From Myxococcales bacterium (GTDB taxonomy: Bacteria > Myxococcota_A > Polyangia > Polyangiales > Ga0077539): a DNA stretch of 35,913 bases. The stretch is from the NCBI GenBank assembly GCA_013298625.1, contig JAAFIF010000051.1, forward strand, positions 28,058 to 63,970, written 5' to 3'. The position numbers were made by a program, and so were the translations under genes. Positions within the stretch are counted from its first letter, which is position 1; each line of letters opens with the position of its first letter. Below the pieces are notes generated by a model. The model did not search any database. It had not been told where the DNA came from and saw nothing but the letters and a program-made list of their open reading frames with translations. This document shows positions 24,523 through 32,295 of the stretch, piece after piece.

Positions 24523-25002
24523 TCAGGGCGCCTCGAGGTACGCGCGCCACTGCTCGGACTCGGCGTGAGCGCACAGGATCTGCGCGCGCACTCGCAGAAA
24601 CTCGGTCATGTAGCGCACGAGCACCGCGCGCTCAGCGATGCGCCCGAGCAGCCCGAGCGGCGCTTCGAAGTAGAACTCGTCGCGCATGAGCGTCAGGTCT
24701 TCACGCGCTTCGAAGCGGTGATCGTGGCGGAGGACTGCGAAGGCGCCGCGGAGCATTTCGTCGCGAAAATGCCAGGGTCGATCGAAGGCGGTGATCTTCG
24801 ACGTCAGTCGTTGGCGCACGCCGAAGTGCCTGGCGCTGAAGGTCACCTCTTCGCCGAGCTCGATGAGCCCCTTCGTTCGGCCGGCCACCGCGCGCTCTTG
24901 CGTCTCGGAGGCGGTGCGCTCGTGAAAATCGATGCTGCGCGCGAGGTCGAAGCAGCGCTCGACCGGCGCGCGAATGAGCGTCTCGAGCTCGATCAGCGGC
25001 AT
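24523..25002 (-). CDS. SRPBCC-superfamily ligand-binding protein
   Basis: 159 aa, usual size for a START/SRPBCC helix-grip protein. MPLIELETLIRAPVERCFDL then ARSIDFHERT is the standard N-terminal strand and helix. GLIELGEEVTFSARHFGVRQ and KITAFDRPWHFRDEMLRGAF match the ligand-binding SRPBCC group often beside NAD-epimerase genes. The C-terminal helix is LVRYMTEFLRVRAQI. It would bind a hydrophobic ligand. Its 5' part is overlapped, in another frame of the same strand, by the extended tail of the sigma-54 activator upstream. Repeat B2 lies 84 bp before its start. Confidence 0.88.
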   Translation of the reverse strand: MPLIELETLIRAPVERCFDLARSIDFHERTASETQERAVAGRTKGLIELGEEVTFSARHFGVRQRLTSKITAFDRPWHFRDEMLRGAFAVLRHDHRFEAREDLTLMRDEFYFEAPLGLLGRIAERAVLVRYMTEFLRVRAQILCAHAESEQWRAYLEAP

Positions 25003-26569
25003 CGCTCGCGAGCGTAGCACCGGTCTCGCTCGCCTCCGGCGATGCGCGCACCTCGAGAAGCCACGACCGCCACGAGCTGTGCTCTAAACCACGACCGCGA
25101 CGGGCGTCGTAGTTTTCCCAGTGCGCGGCAGTGGTTTGACTTGATTTGTACCGCGCTGATCCGCTCCGCGCGTCTTCGACGCTCGTCGCGGGCGCGGTAT
25201 AGCAATCGTCCCGCGTTCGCGCGAAGCGACCTCGGTCGACTCCGAGCCGTCGCAGCATGCTCTTCAGCGTGCTCGGAGGCAGCCCCAATTGAGCCGCAGC
25301 GCCGTCGGCGCCGTGCACGCGACCGTGGCTCGCTTCGAGGGCGCGTTCGATCGCGTCGCGCGTCGCGTCCGAGAGCGTCGTCGCGCGGGGCGTGCGATCC
25401 GCGAGACGGCCGGGCTCGTCAGGGTCGAGGATCAGCTCGAAGGCGCGGTTCGCGGACAAGATCAGCGAGCGCTCGATGGCGTTCGCGAGCTGTCGAACGT
25501 TGCCCGGCCACGGCGCTCGCTCGAGCGCGCTGCGCTGCTCACGAGTGAGCGTCGGCGCCACGAGGTTGTGCCTCGCGCACGCCCGCAGCAGCAGCGACTC
25601 GGCGATCGGGACGATGTCCTCGACGCGCTCTCGCAGCGGCGCCACCCGCGCCTCGACGACGCGCAATCGGTAGTACAAATCCTCGCGAAATCGCCCTTCG
25701 CGCACGAGCGCTTCGAGCGAGCGGTGGGTGGCGGCGACGACGCGCACGTCGGCGAAGCGCGTCTCTGCTCCGCCCACGCGCTCGAACTCGTTGGTCGCGA
25801 GCACGCGAAGCAGCCTCACTTGCGCAGCGGGCGTGAGCTCGCCCACCTCGTCGAGAAAGAGCGTCGATCCATGCGCGCGCTCGATGACCCCTTCGTGTCG
25901 ACGCTCGGCGCCCGTAAACGCTCCGCGCTCGTGTCCGAACAGGGCGCTCTCGATGAGCGACTCGGGCAACGCTCCGCAGTTGACCGCCAGCATCGGGTGC
26001 CTCGAGCGCGGCGATCGGCGGTGGAGCCTGCGCGCGAGCAGCTCCTTTCCGACCCCTGATTCGCCGAGCAGCAGGACGGTCACGTCGAAGGGCGCGACCC
26101 GGTCGATCGTCTCGTGAAGCAAGCGCTTCATCGCGAGGCTCTCGGCGACGAGCGGCTCGTCGTGGGCTCGAGGGTCCATCGCGAGCGCCAGCTCTTCGTG
26201 CGCGCGACGCGAGGACGAGGCCATCCGCTCGATGGTGTTCGCTGTGCTCTTGGCGGCGGCGACGATGCTTCGAACGAGCGCGCGGCCGTCGTCCTCGAGC
26301 GCTGGATGCGCAGAGATGCGCTGCTCGATCGCGAGCCACGTGTCGTCTTCTGCGCCGAGCACCGCTGCGAGCGCGCGTCGAAGCGGCGCCTCGCGGCGCA
26401 CCCCGACGCACGCATCGCTGACGGTCTTGGCCACGCGGAGCGAGGCGTTCGATGAAGGACTTCGGTCGCGCAACGGGAAAGGGTTGGATCGTACCGCGCG
26501 CGAGGGGCTCGCAGCAGCGGGTATCACAGACAGGTCGCGACGAGGCAGCGTCGTCGCGCGACGAGCCAT
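24701..26569 (-). CDS. Sigma-54-dependent transcriptional activator with repeat-derived C-terminal tail
   Basis: 622 aa as an open frame; residues 1-456 are the real protein. There is a short N-terminal sensor-like helical part (~45-135) without an FHA or receiver domain. The AAA+ domain has Walker A GESGVGKE (169-176), the sigma-54 contact loop GAFTGA (216-221), Walker B STLFLDEVGEL, REDLYYRLRV, and WPGNVRQLANAI (~354-365). A Fis-type helix-turn-helix follows at ~405-443. The frame then continues through repeat B2 (YTAPATSVEDARSGSARYKS on) and 300 nt into the SRPBCC gene, so the last ~166 residues are not domain sequence. The start is uncertain (TTG at 26596 is possible). It is divergent from a ferredoxin gene. 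Confidence 0.9.
   Translation of the reverse strand: MARRATTLPRRDLSVIPAAASPSRAVRSNPFPLRDRSPSSNASLRVAKTVSDACVGVRREAPLRRALAAVLGAEDDTWLAIEQRISAHPALEDDGRALVRSIVAAAKSTANTIERMASSSRRAHEELALAMDPRAHDEPLVAESLAMKRLLHETIDRVAPFDVTVLLLGESGVGKELLARRLHRRSPRSRHPMLAVNCGALPESLIESALFGHERGAFTGAERRHEGVIERAHGSTLFLDEVGELTPAAQVRLLRVLATNEFERVGGAETRFADVRVVAATHRSLEALVREGRFREDLYYRLRVVEARVAPLRERVEDIVPIAESLLLRACARHNLVAPTLTREQRSALERAPWPGNVRQLANAIERSLILSANRAFELILDPDEPGRLADRTPRATTLSDATRDAIERALEASHGRVHGADGAAAQLGLPPSTLKSMLRRLGVDRGRFARTRDDCYTAPATSVEDARSGSARYKSSQTTAAHWENYDARRGRGLEHSSWRSWLLEVRASPEASETGATLASDAADRARDAHSRAGRALLRPRAQHRFSRAHRLRDARARGGRPNEGAHRARRRGDLQRQALRRAPTTDVEDHRLRSTLAFSRRNAPRRLRSPPPRSPLRSA
25086..25201 (+). repeat. 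Repeat B, copy B2 (best preserved)
   Basis: Two dyad modules. Module 1 is bounded by AAACCAC (25086-25092) and GTGGTTT (25131-25137). Module 2 is bounded by TACCGCGC (25149-25156) and GCGCGGTA (25192-25199), with an inner hairpin GCGTC-TTC-GACGC (25170-25182). It lies at the 3' end of the sigma-54 activator domain and supplies part of its read-through tail. Confidence 0.88.
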
Positions 26570-26625
26570 CGTCGCGATGGCCGCACGAAGCCGCAATTTG
26601 CCAGATTAATCACCGTCGAGCGCGT

Positions 26626-26641
26626 CGGCATCGGCCTTGAA
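26626..26641 (+). promoter_or_regulatory. Possible sigma-54-like promoter before the ferredoxin gene
   Basis: CGGCATCGGCCTTGAA carries GG at 26627-26628, then 10 bp, then GA where the -12 element should have GC. It lies about 25 bp before the ferredoxin start, in the 97-bp divergent space with the sigma-54 activator gene. One of the two key dinucleotides is off, so it is a weak match. Confidence 0.25.
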
Positions 26642-26666
26642 ACACCACAGCGAACGAGGTGTTTCG

Positions 26667-26972
26667 ATGAGCTATGTGATTACGGATGCGTGCGTCGGCG
26701 CGTGCGATATGGGTTGTGTGAGCGTGTGTCCCGTCGACGCGATTCACGGCGCGGTCCCCGAGCGAGAGCTTCGCGCGCTCTCGACGGCCGAACGCGCGAA
26801 GCGACACCCGTCGCTGCAGCTCTACATCGATCCCGAGCGCTGCATCTGCTGCGGTGCGTGCGAGCCCGAGTGCCCGGTGAACGCGATCTTCGACGAAGGC
26901 GATCTGCCCTCGGACAAGGCCTGGTGCCGGGAAGACAACGCGAGGTTCTTTGCGCAGACACAGCAGCGGTAG
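26667..26972 (+). CDS. Ferredoxin with two iron-sulfur cluster motifs
   Basis: 101 aa. MSYVITDACVGACDMGCVSV then CP gives cluster motif 1 with Cys 9, 13, 17 and 21 (FdxA/seven-iron-like spacing). A helix-rich insert (~30-50) is followed by C59-x2-C62-x2-C65-x3-C69-P, a classical [4Fe-4S] motif with CEPECPVNAIF. It carries low-potential electrons in the cytoplasm. GAGGT lies 6 nt before the ATG, so I prefer this start over upstream TTG 26637. It is divergent from the sigma-54 activator, which may control it. No enzyme partner is adjacent. Confidence 0.93.
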   Translation: MSYVITDACVGACDMGCVSVCPVDAIHGAVPERELRALSTAERAKRHPSLQLYIDPERCICCGACEPECPVNAIFDEGDLPSDKAWCREDNARFFAQTQQR

Positions 26973-27159
26973 CCGCGAACGATGGTGTAGCGATGTTGTG
27001 CTCGCGGTCGGGGCGATCGAACGCCGATCCGTGGGTGCCGCGTAGGCTGCGAGCGACTGCGGTCGCCTTCGAGCGTCGCCGCTCGTCGGACACTGCCGCG
27101 ACGCGATCGTCACGCCGCTGTGTTGTCACCAAACGACACATCGCGCGAAGCTCGACTCG

Positions 27160-29874
27160 ATGAAGCTCCGAGGGGTCGTCGTGGTGTCGTCGTTGAGTCT
27201 GTGCAGCGTCCAACCTGCGCGCCGGGCCGCGCCTGAGCGCGCGACGACGCAGCCTGCGCCGCGCTTCGAGCTCGGGCACTTCGTCCCTGGTTACCAGACC
27301 ACCGTGAGCGCGATCGCATCCAACGCCACGCAGACGCTCTTCGTCGACGCAACGCTCCGAGCCATCGTCACGCCCGGCGCGCCCCGCGACGAAGACCGAG
27401 TCACGGTCGCCGCCGAACGCCCCACCCATCCGTTCTCGCGCTGGTTCTCCCGCGCCGACGGCGGGTGGGTGTTCGTCACGACCGACGGCCTGGTGCTCGG
27501 CGCGCGCACGTTTCTCGGTCCATTCGAGACGCGCGCCGAGCTGCCCGACGAACCAGCGGAGAGCGAAGCGCCAGGCGCCTCGCTCGGCTCGATCAAGCTC
27601 CGCGACGGTCGCTGGTGGGCGCTCGACGATCCCGCGCACCCACGACCGATGGAGACCCTCGCTCCCGATCGGGCGTACGACGTCGCCTTCATCGACGACC
27701 GCCGAGTCCTGGCCCTCACCGCCCCTGGCAACGTCTCGCTCTCGGTCGACGGCGGTCGAACCTTTCGCCCGATCGAGCTCGCATCGGACGTGGGTGTCGA
27801 GCTCGTGTCCGACGCGACGCGCGTCGTGCGCGTGCAGGGACTGTCGCGATGCTGGGCGCTCACCGAACGAGCGACCCTCGCCGAGTCCGGCGACGAGTGC
27901 CCGACGGACCGCGTGGATCCTGCGTCGATCCCCGAGCGCGTCGCGCGATACCGCTCGTGGCGACGAAGGGTACTGTGGCCTGGCGGCGATCGCTCTTCTC
28001 CGAGCACGAGCGACGGGATCGAAGTCGCGGGCGCGCTCTTGCGGCGCGTCGAAGGCAACTCGACACACGTCGCGATCGAACGCCGAGACGGCGGGAGCGT
28101 CCTGGTCGCGTCTGAACTGGAGGCGCGATGGTTTCCGTTCGGCTCGTGGTTCGCGCAGGATCTCTCGACGTTCATGCGAGCCTCTCCGTCGATCCGACTG
28201 ATCGACTCGCGCGGAGCGACCGTCGAAGAGCTGATCCCGCCACGACCGTCGGGGCTCGAAAGCAGCGTATTCGCAGAGGACGGCTCGGCGATCGCTTTGC
28301 CCAGCGAACAGGGCGCAGAACACATGCTCTGGACGCGAGCCTCGCGATGGACGCGATGGACTCCGCGCGCGGCCATCAACCTTCGGCACGCGCACGATCG
28401 CGCGCTGTTCGGCGCCACGCGGGACGCCATCGTCGAAGTGCGGATCGGCCCCGACGGGCGCGCGCACGAGCGCGACGTGCTGCGGTTCGAGCACGCTCGC
28501 AGCACACGTGACAGGTTCGCCGCCCTGAAGAGCAGCAGCCAACATGGCGGCGTGCGCGCGTGGCTCTTCTCCGCCAACGACCGAGACCGCTGCACGGTCG
28601 TCGTCGAGGACGGCACCGCCCCGTCGGAAATCGACCTGCCCTCTTGCGCCGAGCTCTCGCTCGTCCAATTCGTGGATCGTCGGTTCGGCCTCGTCGCAGG
28701 AGCCAACGAACTTCGAATCACCCGCGACGGCGCCACATGGACCGCGCTCACCGTGGCGTCGGTTCGCATCGATTCAACGTCGGCCGAGTCGAGCCCGATC
28801 TCGGTCCGTGACGGCGCGATCATCGTCGCCCCAGGCCATCGAATCAGCCGCGAATCCGCTGAGCGATCGCCCTTCATCGTGTCGCGCTCGACCGAGCTCA
28901 CTGAGGGACGCGAGCCGATCGCCACAGACGGCCCCACCCGACGAACGAGCCAGTGCCTCCCGACACGAGCGCCCGGCTCACCGAACGCAACCGCAGCGGC
29001 GAGAGTCTTCTTCTCCGCCGTCGAGAGCGGCAGCCCCGCGGCGTTGACCGTCCGTTGGTCGCTCGGCGCGACGAGCGGCCACTACGACGGTCCTCCCCCG
29101 TGGCGAGCGGTCCGTGGAGAGTCGCAGATCTTCCATGAAGCGGTGTCCGAAGCGGGCGCGGTCGTCACGCGGTTTCCCATGGAAGAAGACGACACCGAGC
29201 AGGCGACCTATGTGTTCTCGCGCGGTGCGCCGCCGACGCCGATTCGAGCGCTCTCGACGCGAGGCGATCCTCCGCAGATCACCGAGCTTCAGGTCGAGCC
29301 GGCGGACGGGCGCTGGCTCGTTTTGTTTCGCCACCTTGCAACGCCTTCGCTCTTTCAGTGGCAGCGACTCTCGCCAGACGGCCGCGTCGAAGCGTGGGGC
29401 GACCTCGTCGTGCCCGACGCGTCAGCGCTCGGCTTTGGATCGATCGACGGTCGCTGGGGCGCGGTGTTTCAACGGTCCGGCGAGGAGACCGAGTTCACGT
29501 CGTTCGAGCCCAGGGTCACGACCGATCTCTTCATTGGGCGAGACCTCGATTGGTGCACGGAGGCTGAGACTCCAGGCGAGAATCGGCTCGCGCTTCGAGA
29601 GCACGACGAGCTCGACCTCAGCGACGAAAGGGACGGCTTGCTCGGCGGTCCAATCAGGGGAGTGCGCGCCGAGCTGCGATCAACCGGGCATTGGTGCGTT
29701 CACGCGATCGCGGAGGGTGCGACGCGGGTGAGCGCGACTCGTCCTCGAGGCGGGCAGCCCGCGAGCGAGCCACGCGCCGCCGGACAGTGGGTCTCGTACG
29801 GCGGCTCCGATGACACCGTCGATGTTCGTTGTCGCGGCTTCGCGTGGGACGGTCGAGTGATCGGAGTTCAGTAA
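27160..29874 (+). CDS. Large exported propeller-like hypothetical protein (904 aa)
   Basis: The N-terminus MKLRGVVVVSSLSLCSVQPA is signal-like and could be a lipoprotein signal. The body is all-beta with many short blade-like repeats: GWVFVTTDGLVLGARTFLGP, NVSLSVDGGRTFRPIEL and NELRITRDGATWTALTV are BNR/Asp-box-type (S-x-D-G-G-x-T-[FW]) turns. These suggest two or more propellers. About six cysteines are spread through it. No catalytic triad is recognisable. A surface-binding or glycan-related role is possible but unproven. Repeat B3 begins 5 bp after the stop. It stands alone; the 187 bp upstream show no clear promoter. Confidence 0.85.
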   Translation: MKLRGVVVVSSLSLCSVQPARRAAPERATTQPAPRFELGHFVPGYQTTVSAIASNATQTLFVDATLRAIVTPGAPRDEDRVTVAAERPTHPFSRWFSRADGGWVFVTTDGLVLGARTFLGPFETRAELPDEPAESEAPGASLGSIKLRDGRWWALDDPAHPRPMETLAPDRAYDVAFIDDRRVLALTAPGNVSLSVDGGRTFRPIELASDVGVELVSDATRVVRVQGLSRCWALTERATLAESGDECPTDRVDPASIPERVARYRSWRRRVLWPGGDRSSPSTSDGIEVAGALLRRVEGNSTHVAIERRDGGSVLVASELEARWFPFGSWFAQDLSTFMRASPSIRLIDSRGATVEELIPPRPSGLESSVFAEDGSAIALPSEQGAEHMLWTRASRWTRWTPRAAINLRHAHDRALFGATRDAIVEVRIGPDGRAHERDVLRFEHARSTRDRFAALKSSSQHGGVRAWLFSANDRDRCTVVVEDGTAPSEIDLPSCAELSLVQFVDRRFGLVAGANELRITRDGATWTALTVASVRIDSTSAESSPISVRDGAIIVAPGHRISRESAERSPFIVSRSTELTEGREPIATDGPTRRTSQCLPTRAPGSPNATAAARVFFSAVESGSPAALTVRWSLGATSGHYDGPPPWRAVRGESQIFHEAVSEAGAVVTRFPMEEDDTEQATYVFSRGAPPTPIRALSTRGDPPQITELQVEPADGRWLVLFRHLATPSLFQWQRLSPDGRVEAWGDLVVPDASALGFGSIDGRWGAVFQRSGEETEFTSFEPRVTTDLFIGRDLDWCTEAETPGENRLALREHDELDLSDERDGLLGGPIRGVRAELRSTGHWCVHAIAEGATRVSATRPRGGQPASEPRAAGQWVSYGGSDDTVDVRCRGFAWDGRVIGVQ

Positions 29875-29879
29875 GCTCT

Positions 29880-29995
29880 ATCGCGCCCGCGACGGGCATC
29901 GAAGATGCCCAGGCGGATCAGCTCTTTCAACGAGCCGTTGAAATCAAGTCAAACCAAGACCGCGAACAGAGAAGACTACGAGCGATCGTGCTTCA
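29880..29995 (-). repeat. Repeat B, copy B3 (inverted)
   Basis: The complement of B2 is recognisable over the whole unit (CGCGCCCGCGACGGGCATCG on, then GGCGGATCAG, then AAATCAAGTCAAACCA). Its inner hairpin is GGGCATC-GAA-GATGCCC (29894-29910). Relative to the other copies (GCGTC...GACGC), both arms changed together, G to A and C to T, keeping the pair. It abuts the stop of the 904-aa gene. Confidence 0.85.
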
Positions 29996-30116
29996 CGATC
30001 GCCCTCCACACAGAAGCACCTCGAGAGCATCGCCCGTGACACCTCCGCCATCCGTCGTGTCCGGCACGACGTGACGCTCGCGCAGCAGATGTTGGTCAAC
30101 GTGCTCGCGGCATCGG

Positions 30117-30419
30117 CGACGCGCGAGTGTCGACCGGCGAGCGACAGCATCCTCGCCGCTCACGAAGAATTCTCAGACAATTTGCTCGATCGCGCGATCC
30201 AACAGGACTGTTGGCCAAAATATCGGCCGTTTTTGGCTGCCGATAGCCTCCGCGCACTCGGCTACGCGCTCAGCGGCTGCAAAATGACTATCCAAACGCC
30301 GCCACCACAAACACCACGACGACGGTCGCGCCCCGCGATCGACAGGCGACGGCCGGCGCCGCGACGCGCGCTCAGGTCGCTGCGGACTCGCGCGCTCGAC
30401 CGACGGCCGGTGGATGCCC
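30117..30419 (+). repeat. Repeat C, copy C2
   Basis: Matches C1 from GTGTCGACC-type sequence through CCAACAG-GA-CTGTTGG (30199-30214). A second dyad follows, GCCAAAA (30214-30220) with TTTTGGC (30231-30237), and then CAAACGCCGCCACCACAA. The tail 30361-30419 directly follows after only 10 bp, so this copy lacks the repeat A block of C1. The 797-bp gap 29875-30671 holds B3, C2 and a hairpin, and no gene I can support. Confidence 0.82.
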
Positions 30420-30557
30420 GATCGCGCAATCAGGTGAGCGAGCTGGCGCAGCCGAGCGAGTCGTCGTGAAGCGCGAGTGAAGGTTCTGAGCGATGCTGCG
30501 TCAATATGGCCTGCGTTGCCCCCTTCGACCGACTCGCGGTGCGTGAGCCATCGAACA

Positions 30558-30590
30558 CAGCGGCCGCCCTCGCGTGGCGAGCGGCCGCTG
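30558..30590. terminator. Strong hairpin upstream of the Cys-rich lipoprotein gene
   Basis: CAGCGGCCGC (30558-30567) and GCGGCCGCTG (30581-30590) pair perfectly over 10 bp around a 13-nt loop, with partial extension (GAACA/TGTTC) outside. No T-run follows. It lies about 80 bp before the gene at 30672, so it could be an attenuating or stabilising 5' element or a terminator of upstream transcription. Confidence 0.4.
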
Positions 30591-30671
30591 TTCGGGCATC
30601 CGCGATCGGTGCTGCGACACAAACGAGGTCGGTCGCAGAAGCCAACCACCGCACAAACGGAGCTTCGATCC

Positions 30672-31067
30672 ATGCACAGCTATTCAGTCGGGATTTTCAT
30701 GGCGTGCTTCGCGTTGAGCGCCTGCGAGAGCAGCGCGTCAGCGAGCAACACAGCGACGACATCGAACAGCAGCGCCTCGACGTCGTCCTCTGGCGGCAGC
30801 ACAGGGTCGTCGGGGGCTTCTGGCACCAGCGCCGCGAGCGATGGAGCAGGCGTCTCGTGTTCGAACGAGGTCATGCGCCAGTGCCCTGAAGGCATGCGCG
30901 ACGGCTGCACCGGCGCAACCACCACAGTCCACGCGTGCGTCGCAAACGACGCCGCCGCAGGCCCCGCGTGTTCGGTGGAGGTCAGCAGGCAGTGCCCCGA
31001 AGGTCAGGTCGACGCGTGCAGCCTGACGCCCGCGATCGCGACGTCGCACGTCTGCGTGCTGCGATAG
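30672..31067 (+). CDS. Small lipoprotein with duplicated Cys module (131 aa)
   Basis: MHSYSVGIFMACFALSACES gives a lipobox (ALSAC, acceptor Cys 18). A ~45-residue Ser/Thr/Gly/Asn-rich tether follows, and then two copies of a ~30-residue module: CSNEVMRQCPEGMRDGC...VHACV and CSVEVSRQCPEGQVDAC...SHVCV. Each module has four cysteines (C-x7-C-x6-7-C-x9-C pattern), suggesting two disulfides per module. It is a small surface-tethered protein; function unknown. The ATG at 30672 is the only start giving the signal. Downstream are a 373-bp gap with repeat B4 and then the convergent hydrolase gene. Confidence 0.78.
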   Translation: MHSYSVGIFMACFALSACESSASASNTATTSNSSASTSSSGGSTGSSGASGTSAASDGAGVSCSNEVMRQCPEGMRDGCTGATTTVHACVANDAAAGPACSVEVSRQCPEGQVDACSLTPAIATSHVCVLR

Positions 31068-31279
31068 CGTCCGCCGGCCACTCAGTATGACTCGAACAAA
31101 GCAGCCGATCGCGCTCGCGACCCGTGAGCGCGCTTCGTCGAAGATCGCGCGCTGCGATGCCTGCGGCTTCGTTGGCGACGAGCTCTGCTCCCTCCTCGCG
31201 ACCGTACCGCGACCAACGGAGCATCTGCAGCACAACCAGCGGCGAACGCATCCTGCCGCACGGCGTGCCTCACCCCTCG

Positions 31280-31407
31280 ATAAGCCGCGCCCGCGACGAG
31301 CGTCGAAGACGCGCGGAGCGGATCAGGCGTCGGAAAGACCGTAGAACTCGAGTCGAACCACTGCCGCGCACCGCGAAAACTACGATCCCCGTCGCGGTCG
31401 TGGTTTC
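31280..31407 (-). repeat. Repeat B, copy B4 (inverted)
   Basis: Complement orientation. CCGCGCCCGCGACGAGCGTC then GAAGACGCGCGGAGCGGATC matches module 2, and CGAACCACTGCCGCGCACCG then CGAAAACTACGATCCCCGTC and GCGGTCGTGGTTT matches module 1. It has an ~8-bp longer centre than B2. It lies between the convergent lipoprotein and hydrolase genes; the rest of the gap 31068-31440 shows nothing else. Confidence 0.85.
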
Positions 31408-31440
31408 GAAGCGCGCGTCCTGCGAACGGACCCGTCGCGC

Positions 31441-32229
31441 TCACCTCGTGCGCGAAAATCGCGCGCGCACCGCGTCGCGACTGAGCGGCCCGAAGTGCCC
31501 CGGAAACCACTGCGCCGCCCGCGGCGCGACCTGGTCCAGCACCGTCTGCACGTCGCGCCGGTTGTCCTCGAGGTCGCACATGTAGAAGTGCACCTCGGCG
31601 GTGGGCCAGATGGCGTCGCCGCGCAGGAGGTCTCCGACGAACACGCCGTCTCCAACGGTCACGACGAGCGAGCCCTCGGTGTGTCCTGGCAACGGCAACA
31701 CCCGCGCGGGGATGCCCGTCACGTCGAGCAGCGACCGCTCTGCGTCCACGGTGACGTCGGGCACGATGGGCGTGAACGTCGCCGCCTGGTCGCTCGCAAA
31801 CCTCGCCCTCGCGTCGTCGTTGGTCGGGCAGAGCCGCTCGTTGTGCCCGCTTCGCAGCATGGCCTCGTCGCCGCGCCCGGCGATCACGCGCGTCCCGAAG
31901 CGGCGGCGAAAGTACGCAGCGCCGCCGGCGTGGTCGGCGTGGCCGTGAGACAGCACGATCGCGCGCAGTCGACTGGGGTCGAAGCCGCTCGCGCGGAGGT
32001 CCTGCTCGAGCGCAGGCGCGTTCGCTTCGAGACCCGAGTCGACCATGAAGAAGTCGCGTCCGTTCGAGACGACGTGAGCGTTGGTGTAGTCGCGGCGAAA
32101 CGTGTGCACCGTCACGCCGTCCGCGAGCGAGCGCGTCGTGTGGCTCGTGGCGCAGCCGAGGGCGGCGCTCGCGAGCGAGAGGACGAGCGCAGCGCGGGCC
32201 GAGGCCGAGCGCAGCGAGAGGAGCACCAT
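31441..32229 (-). CDS. Metallo-beta-lactamase-fold lipoprotein hydrolase
   Basis: 262 aa. SLRSASARAALVLSLASAAL then GC is a lipoprotein signal (acceptor Cys 26). The MBL metal site is complete: H95-x-H97-x-D99-H100 (SHGHADHAGG), H183 (LPGHTEGS), D200 (VFVGDLL) and H245 (FPGHFG). It belongs to the broad MBL hydrolase group rather than being clearly a beta-lactamase; with the Gly-Asp-Leu-Leu and HTEGS motifs it could act on lactones, thioesters or lactams outside the cytoplasm. It is divergent from a TetR regulator with 66 bp between, so TetR control of this gene is likely. The start was chosen for the lipobox; GTG 32250 is an alternative. Confidence 0.92.
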   Translation of the reverse strand: MVLLSLRSASARAALVLSLASAALGCATSHTTRSLADGVTVHTFRRDYTNAHVVSNGRDFFMVDSGLEANAPALEQDLRASGFDPSRLRAIVLSHGHADHAGGAAYFRRRFGTRVIAGRGDEAMLRSGHNERLCPTNDDARARFASDQAATFTPIVPDVTVDAERSLLDVTGIPARVLPLPGHTEGSLVVTVGDGVFVGDLLRGDAIWPTAEVHFYMCDLEDNRRDVQTVLDQVAPRAAQWFPGHFGPLSRDAVRARFSRTR

Positions 32230-32240
32230 CGGAGGCGTCT

Positions 32241-32290
32241 TGATGTTCACGGCGTATACTTGGCACCCGAAGTTCACGGTGTCAACATCA
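32241..32290. promoter_or_regulatory. Operator/promoter region between MBL and TetR genes
   Basis: Two direct copies of GTTCACGG[CT]GT (32245-32255, 32272-32282) lie 27 bp apart, flanked by the inverted pair TGATGTT (32241-32247) and AACATCA (32284-32290). The second copy extends to the imperfect palindrome GTTCACGGTGTCAAC (32272-32286). On minus, TTGACA (32285-32280) is a good -35 for the MBL gene, overlapping this palindrome; the -10 near 32258-32253 (TATACG) is 21 bp away, longer than ideal. A TetR dimer here would block it. Confidence 0.55.
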
Positions 32291-32295
32291 GCGTC

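Noticed and set aside
26680..28668. Long minus-strand frame under the ferredoxin and the 904-aa gene
   Set aside because: Shadow of the plus-strand genes, no recognisable domain, Arg/Asp/His-rich composition.
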